Made by a program: the position numbers and the translations under genes
Shown: piece by piece, positions 35,917 through 48,995 of the stretch
How positions within the stretch are numbered: the stretch's first letter is position 1
Layout of the letters: each line of letters starts with the position of its first letter
Notes under the pieces: generated by a model
Told to the model about the DNA's origin: nothing
Databases searched by the model: none
What the model saw: the letters and a program-made list of their open reading frames with translations, nothing else
Assembly: GCA_948567375.1 (NCBI GenBank)
Contig: OX419758.1
Coordinates: 23,627,001 to 23,691,000 of the forward strand
Direction of reading: 5' to 3'
Source of the DNA: Lunularia cruciata
Lineage: Eukaryota > Streptophyta > Marchantiopsida > Lunulariales > Lunulariaceae
Length of the DNA: 64,000 bases

Positions 35917-37704
35917 CTAGGTACTGCTCTGAATTGTTGACGAGCCATTGAAATTTATACTCTTACGTAGGCCATGGAAGAACCGTCTCTTTTTGGGCCT
36001 GGAGTGCTCGCCTGCCTCCCTTGTTGGTAGATGGCGAGCGAACTGAAGCTGCAATCCAGAGACACGAAAATGGAGCTGTTTAATTTACAGCTTCCATGAT
36101 ATTCTATATCTAGGTACGAGGAATCTTTCGGGAAATTAGGTCTATTGGACTACAAACCCTTATACTTGACCTACTTCTACACTCGTCTCCATTTACATTC
36201 ATGCTAGACTCCGGGGATGCAGATCATATGTTGTGACTGTAATGAAAATCCGGCTAAAGGACACTACTCAGTAAAGATTTCGCAGTTCTCAGAAAGTTAC
36301 AAGAATGAGTCATAGGAGTCTGTCTGTATGTACCTGATCACCATTTTTGACGCCAATTTCGCGCAACATTACATCATCGTTGAGAAGCTTTTCATTATTG
36401 TGGAGAAGGCAAAAATTTCCCCAGACATGCTTCCTGGCACATCACAATATCTGTAAGTATCCAATATCTGTGAAGTTGATAACTAGCTTGAGAGATCAAA
36501 AAGAAGCGCTTCTGCTAGTTTTAAGTACCACAAGGGCTTGGTGCTCGAATGTCCTCCTGCGAGTCCCGTGCGAAAGTTATCTGGAGGGTAAGAACCCTTA
36601 AAATTTTCATGCGAGGTGTTATCTAAACTCGAATCATAGAGCAAAACTAGACTGTTTCCGGAGGACTGTAGGTCCAGAGAAAACGGCATGTAAGCAGGAT
36701 AAAAGCTTTTGGAGAAAGAGAAAGGGTAATGAAAGGAGTTTGCAAGTTCGGTATCTGAGAACTTCCGCACACATTTAGCATGATGGCGTTTGGGTCCCTC
36801 TGTCTAACTGTTAAGATGTCAATCTTGACAGGAGCTTACCTGCAGCCAAGCTGTTCGGTTGGGATCTTTACTTCCAACAAGTCCCTTGGGCTAAGCAAAG
36901 AAAGTGATCAAGCAAGAAGACCTCTAGGATTGTAGTGGCTGCACAGAAAGTCCAAGCAATTCTGAAATTCCTTTTACTTCAGATAGATAGGTTTTACAGT
37001 TGGTGCTCATCTCTTCAATTGGAGCAGGCTCGGCGCAAAATAGGGTTATGGCGGAGCTAATCTTAGTAAATCTATCTTCTTCCTGGGACAGACTTTGCTC
37101 CCTGTTATCCATTAATCATTGAGCAATTTCAAACTTTCAGCAGAGTCGAGGACATGTTGTGTACATTGAAATAACTAAGGCGGCGCAGGGGAGGCAGTGG
37201 AATCAATTGCAGTACCATGAGATGTGACGATGCCCCATTTGACTTTGCTCCATTGAATCCACTTTTTTCTCTAGGGCGGCTTTCAACTCTCTCATAGACG
37301 CCGTGTTCAAAACCGCAATGTCTAAAGGCCAGCAAGCGAAGAGATGAGACACTTTGAAAAACATCCTTTCAAATCACACACGAACTACCTTCGATTTCAG
37401 CTTCAAGAGATCAAAAAACCAGATCAAAAACGTTCCTTCGACACTTGATCTACAGTATACAGGAAGTGAACGTATGACAATGGTACTTACCAAAAGAAGT
37501 GCCATCCATTTTAAGAATGGAGAGTTTCATGGCACTGCCCAGCTCTACGCCGATCAGTGTATCGATATCAGCAACGGTGGGCTTCTTCGGTACGTCCTCC
37601 AACAATGGATCATCGAGCAGCGCTGCCAACAGCGGCTCGTACTGAGCTTTGCGAGGATAAAAGCTCGAAGGCTCCGCCTGTCTTTTCCTCCAATTGAGTA
37701 ACAT
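35917..37704 (-). CDS. SNRNP25: U11/U12 small nuclear ribonucleoprotein 25 kDa protein (183 aa, 4 exons)
   Basis: Exons 37491-37704, 37216-37321, 36334-36433 and 35917-36048 join with GT-AG introns, and two codons (Asp72, Trp107) are split cleanly across junctions. The product has the family's landmarks: LLAALLDDPLLEDVPKKPTV, LGSAMKLSILKMDGTSFDIA, MEQSQMGHRHISWKHVW, NNEKLLNDD and RRFFHGL near the end. It is a ubiquitin-like-fold subunit of the U11/U12 di-snRNP, which recognises U12-type introns. The start at 37704 gives a normal length; an in-frame Met at 37782 would add 26 residues. The C-terminal exon is the most divergent part. The identification comes from memory of the plant and animal family. 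Confidence 0.9.
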
Positions 37705-40700
37705 GTTCGCCTTTCCAACCAGCGACAGGTTGACGACTAGTTTCGACAATATATACGCAACAAAAGAATGAGATCTACTCACTTTTGCAGCCGCATAATT
37801 TTCTACCTTTGAAACATGCAGAAATGCTTGTTAGGAGATAAACAAGTATGACTCATGACCATCCAGAGAATTTTCAAGAATTTCAAGACTGCCAAAAGGT
37901 AAAAATTGAGGACCATACAATCGATTTGTTAACTGATTAGAGCTCTTTCAGTAAGTTATGTGACAGTAGAAGCTAGGGTGATTGCCTTCCTATTAAATGG
38001 ATACGACAGGACTGGGAGAATCCAAGAGTTTTGACTAAGATGCGACAGCGTGGTAATGAGCGATGAATGTCTACGTGCAACACTGGATGACTCCGCCTTG
38101 CTGAGCATCCGATCCCTGTATAGGCAGCAATCTTTTGAGAGAAACTCCGGGGAAGAGAAGTCAGGCAAGAGTAGAAATGCCAGAGTTGAATCCCATGTTG
38201 TGGAAACAAAGCAATCAGTATCTGAAAAGGGGAAAAGGGGTCCAGGATGGACTTAAATGAAGATAGATGGCAGCACTAATGCGAAAGAAAGGGGCATAAA
38301 CAGATTGAAATTCAATTGTCCCGACATCGAAGATGCCAAGGAAGGAAGAAGTAGAGATATATGGCCGACTGCCAGTTGCGATTCATCAGGGCTCTTTCCC
38401 TTACTCACTTTCGTAACCGATTGACTGGATACCGTAATATTAACATTGACCATCTTCGCTCTCGGAGGTGTCAAATCAAAATTCCAAGTTCGCCTTTCGC
38501 CCTTACACTCAAATTCACTAGCCTCCACAGAGCCTAGCATTACACGCACCAGACCAAAATCACACGAGACAGATTGTAGGTGTCTTACTTGATTGTCTGA
38601 AACAGTCCACTTAAACCCGCACTATGCAGAAATTTGCAGAAGAATCATGTAATAATTCCATCATTCAGAGAGACACTTGTCTTGAAGACCTCCGTTGAAT
38701 GGCAGGACACTCAATAACGGATGCGCTATAGGGCAAATGGATTGCCACCCTCTTCTGCGTCCAGGTTCACCTAGACAGACACCTTCCTCCCAAAAGGAAA
38801 AACCAACAAGAAACAATTCAGAAAAGCAGAGACCCAAAAAGAGCCGATGAGTTTCCGAATTTCATAATTTCTATTCGAATTCCTTCAACCCAGTCACAGC
38901 TAGCTGAGAGAAAGAAACAATTGAAAATTCAAGCCTCCTCCTCTGCTGCTGCCTTCAGGCCCCACGCAAATGTCAGTGAAAGGCTTTGCAGAGTGCTTGT
39001 GAATCTCTGCATTACCGTTCCACTCTTGTCAGCGTAATGAAATCTGTCGGCACTCGGCCCCCTTCGGACTTGGATTTTATCTGCACCTCCACCTGAACAG
39101 TTTTAGTCTGACTTGGTTACAGCGAAGAAGCCAAACCGAGCCAAGGAAGGAAGGAAGCGGGTTGGCGGGGTCTTCAATGAGAAGCGCCAAACTAACGAGA
39201 GATGATTATAGTTAGACCATGGCGAAACCTGATCAACGGGCTAACTCCAGTATCTGCTCTGCATACGGTATAGAATCGTATAGAAGTGCCCTAACCTCAG
39301 AATCTTGGACCCCCATAAGTATGTGATTAGCTCCAAATACTGCACTGATTATACCAATCACACTCTAAAGCGTTGCACGACCATCAAATTGACCACCGGC
39401 AAGACGACCATCACCTAACGGCAAATAGGTTTCAAATCTTCTCCCCGCCCGTTATAGATGAGTACCCTCAACTTACTGCGTTGATGTGTGATCTTTGCAA
39501 GTTTCATGTCCGTTATCGTACAACGCCTGGGGTTGTGTATCAAGAGCTACAGTCACCATAACTGAATGTTGTGGGCTGGGCTGCGCACGCGACATTAATC
39601 GTCCGGCCAAGTTAAGGCACATAGATAGCTGGACGACATTGTGGAGAGAGTAGTCATCTTCTTTGAAATTTCGATCACGTTTAACTTGCTTGGTACGGAA
39701 GGGGAGAATTCATGCGCTCGTTGGGAATTATGTCAATCCACGACGGGATTCGAAACATAACTTGTCTTAAGAGTGAGCATCTTCTATGGTTATTTCGAAT
39801 ATGTTCAACTTCCTTCACTATCAAAGCGGGGAATCGAATCGTTCATTGTGAATTATATCACTGCACAATGCAATTTGAAACGTAACTTGAATTAGATACG
39901 TAGGGAGGTTCAAGATCGTTTCATGCTCCGGTTTCGTCACCGAAGCAGTTGAATACATCACTTCTTATTGTTGTCGTTAGTTCAGATCGGTTGCACGTAT
40001 CCAGAGTAGGAGACACTAGATAATATTCTCAGGGTCCCTATCTTAATTCAACCTCTTCTTTCCTTTATGAACAAATTATGACCACCTCGGATCGACATGT
40101 GTATAGTGCTGTGCATAGTCCACAGGTGAAAATGAATCAGTCTTTTAAAATAGTGTTTTCAGCACAGTACAGAGCAACCTTCTGGTAGAGGTGGACAGAT
40201 ATGCTTTACCAAAAGAGTTCCAAAGCGAGCAACCAGATTGGTGGCGCCGTGGAAGGTGAGAAAAAGTATAAACATAGTTCATCAAACACGCACCGATTAC
40301 TTGTCAGGACGTCGAATTACCTGTCAGAAAGCCGAATTGTATGCGCTGGAATTATCTAAACACCGATCCTGGTTTACAATAGTTTCTAAAATCCCACGTA
40401 GTTTTAGAGTTTTCCTATTCGGAATCTGTACCCTCTTTCTGAGATCCAGCGTACTGGCTACTGCTGTCAGTGTAGAGAGGGGTGAAAGCCGTTAAAATCG
40501 TTGGGACCCTCAGGCGCCGGCGATGCATGACCCAGGTTTGAAAGCGGAGCTCGAGTTCCAGATCGATGGGTCTGCATTCTCACGCTCGAGGAAGCTTACA
40601 GGGAGTTTCTAATCCGATTTCTGAACTGGGAAAGAAAGGTCACCTGGCGAATAAAGTGGTCACCTGGCGTCATACCTATCTTCACAACGACGCACGGCAG

Positions 40701-42045
40701 TTTCCCGCAGATCGTAAAGCTGAAGCAGGTTCGATGGTCCCAACAACTTCATCTAGCGTCAGTAGCAGTAGCTACTGCCCCAGATACTTTGTTTGAGCAT
40801 TTCCGCAAAAGATGAACTCAGCGTCTTTTGGGAAGGCCTCAAAGGTTATCCAAGTTTAGGCGCAACCGCGATACAACTGTCTCTGAACACTTCAGGACGT
40901 GATTCCGAACAGTTACTCGAGTTAAGAAAGATCGATGCTGTCTCAATCGACTTAACAAGAATTTGATCTGAAATCTATGATCCCCAGATGAGGTCCCGAA
41001 GCAAAATTCTCAGTGTTTCTTGAGAAGTTCTCTGCACGTAACTTATGTTGCAACCACAGACAAAAGTGGCAGATTTTATTCAGTGGTGTTTATCCGCAGA
41101 GAAATATCTTACCGAAAAATGACACTGCTTGTGGGACGAGCTCGTTCGTTTGGCGAATTTCGTTAGGCGAGTGACCGCTCTTAATTACAGCACAACGTTC
41201 AACCAATACATTTTAGGATGCTGAAGTGACAAGACTTTGGGTTTTATATGGAAGCCTTATAAAACATCGTAGATCAAGACTGCGACAATTTGTACTCAAG
41301 GTACTTAGAAGGCACAGAACATGGTGGAGTGTCGAGATTGACTGAAGCACTACATTGCACAGCGTTGTGGATGCTAATGTTCCATGCCTAATCCATCAAA
41401 AGTGTGGTCCACAAGGATTATCCACGTGCACTATGCTTTATGGCGTACAAAGCAAAGCCACTGATTCGGACCATATTCAGTTCGCATTACAGGAACATGC
41501 CCCAAGGATGCCATGCACGAGCTTTTCCGTTGCACATTGTCCGGAAGAGTACCTCTTCCGGACAATGGCGGTAAGCCAGAGGCCTATATTAGCATCAAGT
41601 AATTGCACTCGGGCCCATAAATTCAATGAGTGAGCAATAGTGCAAAATGTTCAGCGAAAATTGATTCCATACTCCAAAAGTACACCAAAAGTATGTGGTA
41701 CAAACAGATTTATCACAGATCCTGAAAAGTCGGCCTGTTCAGCAGAGGCTTGTGCATAGCTTAAAATTTCTTGATGCATTTCGGTTGAAACCGAAGCAAC
41801 AATGTTCACAAAGCAAGAAAACCACAGATATACAAAGAAACAGAAGGATCGAATTTTACTTAAAGTTCTTCAACACCGCGTATTTCAACTCCTGAAAGCT
41901 CGGTTTTCTTAGTTGTAATCCATTGTAATCGCATATAAAGCTTCACCAGAATTCAACGACACCATCAACGAGTAAGACTGCATAGGGCCCAAATGGATGC
42001 CCGAAAGAGTCAGACTATGAGCAAAATCCTAAAATTATGGCTGTC
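37705..42045. other. Long intergenic region between SNRNP25 and the DUF1749 hydrolase
   Basis: 4.3 kb without a recognisable exon, transposon domain or RNA gene. Short ORFs on both strands look random. It includes a perfect 15-bp inverted repeat at 41535-41567. The promoter of SNRNP25 should lie at its left end. Confidence 0.45.
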
Positions 42046-45000
42046 TTATTTCCAAGGATCATCCCACCCTTTCGGCCCTTCTCTCCGGACGAAATCAACG
42101 ACTGCACGGACAGCATCTTGCACACGGTTTGAAAGACTGTGATTGCCCCACTGAATCTCGACCTTCTCAGCTCCACCCATTGCAACACACAAGCTGGACG
42201 AGGAAAAGAAAACCGACATAGTCAGGAACTGTTGCAAGTTATATTTATAGGAAGAACAGGCAAAGCAAGGAAGCAAGCACTAGTAAAATGTGCTATCCTG
42301 CACCTGCTCTGGTACCCCCGATAAAGATTGCCCAATTTATCATTGCGACTTTCCCGTATTGTGCCTGAGTTTAGTCTATCAGTCCCGCAGCTTTACTACC
42401 GGACCACAACTTAGTCAAGGAACACGACCCAGAGAATCTGAATGAATATTGCTAGAATACAGGTAGACGAAAAAATGACAGAAAGTTCTGGGTCCGCAAA
42501 ATACACAGCCACATTCAGAATGTACACTATGGCCAAAGCCGTGTATCAAAGCCGTGACGACGATGGCCAGAGAAGACAGCGCCAAAACTGACTTGTAACA
42601 CATAGAAATTAGCACTAGGCAATATAGTGGAGACGAAAAAATAATTAACCACAACAGCATCCCCGTGTGCTGATGGTATAAAACGAGGGCAAAAGCACAG
42701 GCCCAACTCTGGGCCAACCCCGAATCTGCGTTCTTGCAACCATCCGGGCCATAGTTCATCCAATAAAACTTCTGGATTTTGCTGGGTGTTCAGATAGACT
42801 AGCAGGTTTGGACCAGTTGTTGTAGGTCGAGGAAAAGGTACCAAATCTTACCGTTGCACTAGAGCCTTTTTGTCGACGTAGTCTGGTACATACTCATCTT
42901 GCATGGAGAAAATTACCTGCAATATCAGTTCTCCTCAAATGGATAAGTCATGTACCAGCTGGCCGAACTAAAAAGAAAGTCATCAGAACTTCAACAGTTC
43001 CTTAAACCGTATGCAAATTAACTTAGATCCAAGGGCGGTTTCCCTTGAATCATTTCATGTACGCATGGTCGATAATCCTTGATCCCCAACCCTGGAACTG
43101 CAACTAGTGCAAAGCTACTCTCGTTTGATCTCGCTAAATGCTTGTTGGAGTGACTCAAGTGGGCTCGAGCCCACTTGAGAGTTTTCCAATGTCCACGTGA
43201 TCCTTCTATCCAATATCTTGAGTGCGATCAGAATCTCGTGCAGACTCATGCAATATCTTGGGTGCGATCCGATTCACATGTTTGGCAATAGCTGTCCTTC
43301 ATATGACAACTAGAATCTGGGCTAAACTTAGAAAAGGACTCAGATGAACACATCCAGTAACATAACCTCGAATTTTAATAAACGTCTGCTACCAGAGGTT
43401 AGCAGACATGAACATGAAGTTGACTTAGAGATCACACATTGCAAGGTAGATAGGGCCCCTTGTGACAGACAACCGAAAATGGCAGGAAAAAGAAACCAAG
43501 ACAACGGATGAGGACGAACCTGACAAGGAAACCGTTCCATGTGGCCCAGTCTATTTTTCAATTGTGCATCAGTAAAGTCAGAGCTAAACATGTCATCGTC
43601 TCCAAGGAAAGCACACAAAGACCGATATCTGCAGACGCACATAACACACGTTACACGTAAGCAACAACTGTAACCTAGATTGGTAGTTCCTAGGACTCTG
43701 TACGTAACCTTGTTACTTACAGTACTTCCTAGTGACTGAAGAGAAGTGTAGACAGCAAAAAAGTCTTCAACAGACATAGCTCTGCCCCAGCTCCAATAAA
43801 ACTGAAGGAATTTAGTCCACCTACCCTGGTTTGCCATCCTTCACCTAACAATAACCTCCAAACTTAATGTAACTGCAGAAATTTCAAAGACAACGAAAGG
43901 GCAGCTTCAAAGACTCAGTGATGCAGACTCTGGAAGTACTTCAAATAGGGCCATATGTATTCATTGTTTGGGAGGTTATGAGAGATGGAAACTAAAAGAC
44001 CTGATGGCATTGATAGGAGCACAAGGATCAGCTTCTCTTGGCATCAGTTCCTCTCCCTTTCCCTCCTTGATCATGCTTTCAGCCAGATCGAGCAGACGAG
44101 GTGTTTCAGGTAGAGTAGCTCTAAATTCTCTGTCACTAACAGGTGCCTGTGACAATCATACAACTCCAAGGCATGTTACTCTTGACAATAATCAGCAAAA
44201 GGAACCTTGTCCACTCTAGAGAAAAAGGAGACGCAATATACGAAATGAGAACTGCCACTTTTGCTTTATTACGAATCCTGTGTTTCTCCATACCTGTAAT
44301 ATAGCTCCTCGTACGGCCTTAGAGCAACTACTTCCTTTCCTTAAATAGTGAACGATATTCTGTATCATTCGCAAATCTGAAACAATTGATTAGTGCAGGT
44401 CATTCAAAGATTAGAGCAATTATAAAAAGATCCACATCTCACCTGTAAAGAATCTACTTTAACTCGCACCTCTCATGACGTCACAACCCGTGGTAAACTT
44501 TCTAAATTGAGCACAGTTCTTAGCCCTGGTTAGATACAAGATATTAGAGTTGAACGAGCAATGGTAGTTCAAAGGTGATGGAAGACAAACCTGGCATCCA
44601 GTGCTATGGCCAATCAACATTACTCCTTGAGATGAATCTTCATTTATGAGAAAGTATATGAGTTGCTCAATTTCAGCCGTATCCTGGAGAATCAAGAAAC
44701 ACTAATTTATCTCAGCACTAACTTCACGACACGGATCCTCCAGCTCACCGGGAGAAATTCAGAGAAGGGTACTCAAAACTCCAAGAGCAAAAGTTTGCCA
44801 AGAAACGATTCCGTATGCCGGAATAGGTCTGTGCAAGTAAGAAGGAATATGACCTTCATGATCTTATAGTGCTTGCTCTAGCTGAATTTAGACAGTTGGG
44901 TAACAGTCTGATTCAAGTGTGAACATGAAAGCGGAGAATCGAACCTGCGCGAGAGTTGATTGACCGTATCCAGTGTACGATGAAGACAGCAAAGGCTGAA

Positions 45001-47486
45001 CAAGAGACCATTTCTCATCTAGTAGGGCATTCGCTAAAGGCTCCACGTAGCTGGAAAAGGGCCAAAGACAAGTTAGCATTTTTAGCACCATGAAGTACTC
45101 TGAACCACAGTCCTCAACAGAGAAGCCAAACTTCTGCTTCCACCAGACAAAATCTGGCATTCTTGGGAGAACTAGACCGAAATCTGGATTCCTGCCATGA
45201 CAACTGCTATTTTTAACTGCTCAGGCGTCACAACGTATATACGCGTCCTTGTAGCTTCCCAGCACTTTAATATCCCAAGGCTCCGATAGCAGACGTACTC
45301 TGTAGCAAGAAGGCCGTCTGTAAGGCCCCCTAAAAATATAACCTGCTTCTTGAAATCACCACTCCGGAACGCAACCTAAAATAAGGATCCTCAATGTTAG
45401 CCCGCATCTGACAACATGCTTCACTTCAAAAGATATATATTTAAGGATGAACATAGTCGCTGGTTGCAGCCTGATGTTTTCGCTGGATCTAAGACCAGAG
45501 GTATCCAAGGCTATCAAACAGAAAATTAACTTAAAGGGGATACACGTCCTGACACTCCACGATAAATCCATGACTTGAAGTTTCTTGCTCGGTTTTGTTG
45601 TCAAACGAACACCAAGTTGATAAAGCTAAGAGATACTTCAGAAATAAATGACGGTTCCTTACACACAACTATGTGCCAAATGATAAAGGTGCTTCCACCC
45701 TGGAACCCGTACTCAAGGCAGCAAACTCTTCATTGCTGTGCTTCATTTTTTAAGATGTACAAAAGCGGAAATGTTAACAGCGCCATTTGAAGTGCGAAGT
45801 ATTTAAAGTCAAGTGATCCAAGCTTGTAACCCACAAAGTACTAAACAAAAAAGCCTTGAACAAAATTTGTTAGTTCGACGAATTTTAGCTGCTGGTTTAC
45901 AAGCTCGACGGAATAACGGAACGGAAAGGTCAAGCCCTCTCAAGTTGGTCTAAAATTCGGTTTCCAACTCAATAGAACTGACTTTTGACATGAGTCCGAG
46001 GTAAACCCCTGGATATTAGATTGACAATTTATTCATAAGAGTCCCAATCAATAGCACTACATTGTATATATGGCGAAATGAGGACAGAAGAAGGTCATCG
46101 AACGGGAGATCCAGAACTCATTGAATGCAAATGAAATGCAATGCAAGATATGTAAAGTATACAAGATAACGAACATCTGATCTGAATGCATAAGTAAATG
46201 TAACCTGTCAGCAATCTATTAACAAACATCTATACCCGAGTTGCATGCATCGAAGAACATCTGATCTGAACGCAGAAGTAAACGTAATCTGTCAGCAATC
46301 TATTAGCAAACATCTATACCCGAGTTGCACGCATGGAAGAAACGGAAAATAGAACACCCTCAAATCTAGAGAAATAACATCATCGACAGAAACCTGCACA
46401 TATGTGGAGAAATAAAATAGCAGGAAGATCGGCGGCTTAACGAGCCAGACAAGCAAGATGGAGTTGAACTGGAGTCGAGGGTCATGTCGAAGTCTGGGAA
46501 TCGCAAGTCGTGGAAGAACTATACATTGTATATATTCGGACATTGTATATATGTTTTGGATCCCCCGTTCACCGAACGGGGGATCCAAAACCCACTTAGG
46601 ACTGGAACGAAACCAACCCAAAACATGCATAAGGAAGCAAAGAGAGAATTGAGGAACGGACGTAACCTGAAGCCAAAACTATTCTGAATAGCAGGAAGTA
46701 GGAATCGACAGAGGATAAAGTTAAAAGCAGAGGAAAACCATCGAGCGGGTAGGAAGATATATTCGAAAGCCAAGGATAGCATAGAACAAGTAGGAAAAGA
46801 TAGCGTTAGTGGATAGCTGGGCTGGAGAGAAGTGTGACAGGACTGCATAGTGCATATCACAGCGTGCTCTATGAGCACATCACCTGAGTCCTAAAACATT
46901 GTATATGCTGTATTGTCCATACTGAAGCTTTCTAGGGCGCGGGGCGACTGTTAAATTTCCGAAGGCCATATGTACTACTCCTAGGCACCCGAACAATTAC
47001 CCATTACTAGCAGTTCTAAAAGAATCTGAGGCTCATCTGTAACTAGCTATAAGGAGTCAGAGCGTCCAAAGCTATCTCGCTCCTCCTGTGTGCAGTTTAC
47101 TGAGAACTACTTTGAAATCTGTTTTGTTGGCCCACATCCAATTGTCACAGATTACACGCACCCAACGTAAATATTTCGCCTTAGAATTTCTCCATTCATT
47201 AGCATTTGCCCACTAAAAGTTCTGCAGGCCATGAAAGATATAGTCGCGTCCAGCTCCGAAATTTTTATAAGACTCATTTAACAAACTAGAACTGGAAAAT
47301 TACCCACAAACCAGTAAAGCCGTCACATTGCTGTTGGAGTACCTACTAATCAACTCCCTCGGTTTTAACGCGCGCAGTAAAAACCACTATTCACAAAGAA
47401 TTAACCTAGTGCGTCGAGAATACCTGAACACTTTTGGGGCCGTATCTGAAGAGAGTGCCGTCCAATTGCTGCGCTTTGGGCGCCAT
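42046..47486 (-). CDS. DUF1749 (UPF0613-like) alpha/beta-hydrolase (290 aa, 9 exons)
   Basis: Nine exons (47424-47486, 45299-45375, 44945-45050, 44591-44683, 44294-44359, 44001-44146, 43520-43628, 42852-42916, 42046-42193) total 873 bp and join without a frame error. The fold is alpha/beta-hydrolase: VIFLGGLTDGLLATDYVEPLA, the nucleophile elbow Gly-His-Ser109-Thr-Gly, then APVSDRE, LGDDDMFSSDFTD, VIFSMQDEYVPDYVD with Asp227 as likely acid, and WGNHSLS with His260 as likely base. This matches the DUF1749/UPF0613 family of fungi and plants, whose substrate is unknown. Intron 1 is long (about 2.05 kb); the others are 0.2-0.7 kb. No N-terminal targeting signal is evident. An inactive duplicate lies at 51500-53110. 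Confidence 0.92.
46171..46337. repeat. 84-bp tandem duplication inside intron 1 of the hydrolase gene
   Basis: The unit starting GAACATCTGATCTGAA occurs at 46171 and again at 46255, with about seven differences. Confidence 0.9.
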
Positions 47487-48847
47487 CAACGAAACCCCCA
47501 CTTGGAGAGCTCCACAATGCATATGGGCAACTCCTTTACCTCCACTAAAGCTCCATAATTCCAGCACAACCCATCACCAGGCGCTCAAAAATCTCATACC
47601 CAGCAAACATTTTCTGGATCCCCACCTAGCACGCACAATCTCAAACCTCAACTTTCTCCCAAACCTGTTCTCTCTCAGAATCGATCTCCCGAAACCAACT
47701 TCACGTTCTCCGTCCTTATGATCTCTCTATCTTTCAGCAGATAAGAATCCAACCCCTGCTTACAGGTTCGCTGCTGCTGCTGCTGCCTTTTTTCCACCAA
47801 TGCTGCGAGTGTTTTCAAACCCACAGAGCTCTCGGACTATCTCTTCTGACAACCTTCACTGGGCAGCAGCACTGGAACCCACAGCATCACCCATCCCTGT
47901 ACAACCAATCAATCTACGTCTCATTGCTCACATTCATGGTCCATTCGGCTATCTATCAAGCAGTCGAACAGCGAGCCACAAAAGCTTGCTTCATTCGTTT
48001 GTTTCATCAGAGACTGATTTGTTTAGCAAATCCAAACCATTCACGATCATGCATCACTGCTACTGTCCTGAAGGCCTATGAGCTGTTTGTCGTTGTTTTT
48101 TCCTCCTCTATCGAGAACGTTCTGTCATCAGTCCCTCTCCCTTTCTTCAGCACATGCTTGCACACTAAAGCTTACTAATGTTCTCACGAGACCGTCTCAT
48201 CCTTCTACCACCGGTACCACTTGGTCAGATCGAGTCAAAGGACGATTATCCTTCCCATCCCCACACTTTGGCTCAACGATTTTGGTGGTGTCTTCTACTT
48301 TGACAAATACGGTCACTTAAAATGATATAACTGTTGGTATCTTGAATACCTTGTGTGGATTCTTCCCATTGTAAAGACGAATGTTTGCTTACTAGGTTGT
48401 GTTCTTCAGTGAGTCTCATCAGAGAAGGGACTCTATAGGGGAGGAAAAGAGGTCAATGATCTTTTTCTTGACTACCATCTTGGGATGAAGGGTGAAATGA
48501 TTTCTTCAGTCCTTCAGTCAACCTGGACTACCGATAATTGGATACGCACTAGATGGATGGGCTCTAAGTTGTCCTCGTAGTGACTATAGACTTGGAAGTG
48601 ATAACCTTTCAGAATTCTTGATTAAAGGACCCATCTTTTTAAATGAATCAATAAAAGATGACAAGAACATTCGGATATTTGTAATCTTGTCATAGAAATA
48701 CTAGGTTAGACTTTAGATCTGACCTAGTATTTCTTTAGGAACTCGGCAGAAACATCTCATGTATTCATTTAAAAGTATGCATTTTCAACTGTAATGTATA
48801 TCACAAGAACCGGTAGATCATACTTATCCTGTTAGATAATGAGAATA
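47487..48847. other. Upstream region of the hydrolase gene
   Basis: The promoter of the minus-strand hydrolase should lie just right of 47486. + strand ORFs here (47800-48320) are Ser/Pro/Thr-rich and run through CT-rich DNA; I see no domain. No transposon ends are found. Confidence 0.4.
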
Positions 48848-48995
48848 AGGCGACCGCGTATAAAAAACGAAGGATGGGAAGACCCCATCAAGCCGTACAA
48901 GGGAGAGAAAAAAAAAAAAAAAAAAAAGGTAAAATGGGGCTAAGCCCCAATAGAGTCTATATTAAAAATCATCTAAGATTCCTAAGATATCCATA
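48848..48995 (-). repeat. R2-like 3' tail module, short copy
   Basis: In minus sense it runs from GGATATCTTAG through GGGGCTTAGCCCC and GATGGGGTCTTCCCATC to ACGCGGTCGCC. A 20-base A run (48908-48927) interrupts it. Only the 3' end of the element is present, as for a heavily 5'-truncated copy. Confidence 0.85.

Noticed and set aside
36483-36770. Minus-strand 95-codon ORF inside SNRNP25
   Set aside because: It falls wholly in the intron between exons 2 and 3, and the true exons join without it.
43340-43837. Minus-strand 165-codon ORF in the hydrolase gene
   Set aside because: Only 43520-43628 is exon; the remainder reads through flanking introns.
46500-46560. Repeated TGTATATA motifs resembling Pumilio binding sites
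   Set aside because: They are on the strand opposite to the transcript of the surrounding gene and inside an intron, so they would not appear in its mRNA.
47328-48320. Run of + strand ORFs at the 5' end of the hydrolase gene
   Set aside because: The first overlaps exon 1 on the other strand; the rest are low-complexity Ser/Pro/Thr translations without a recognisable family.
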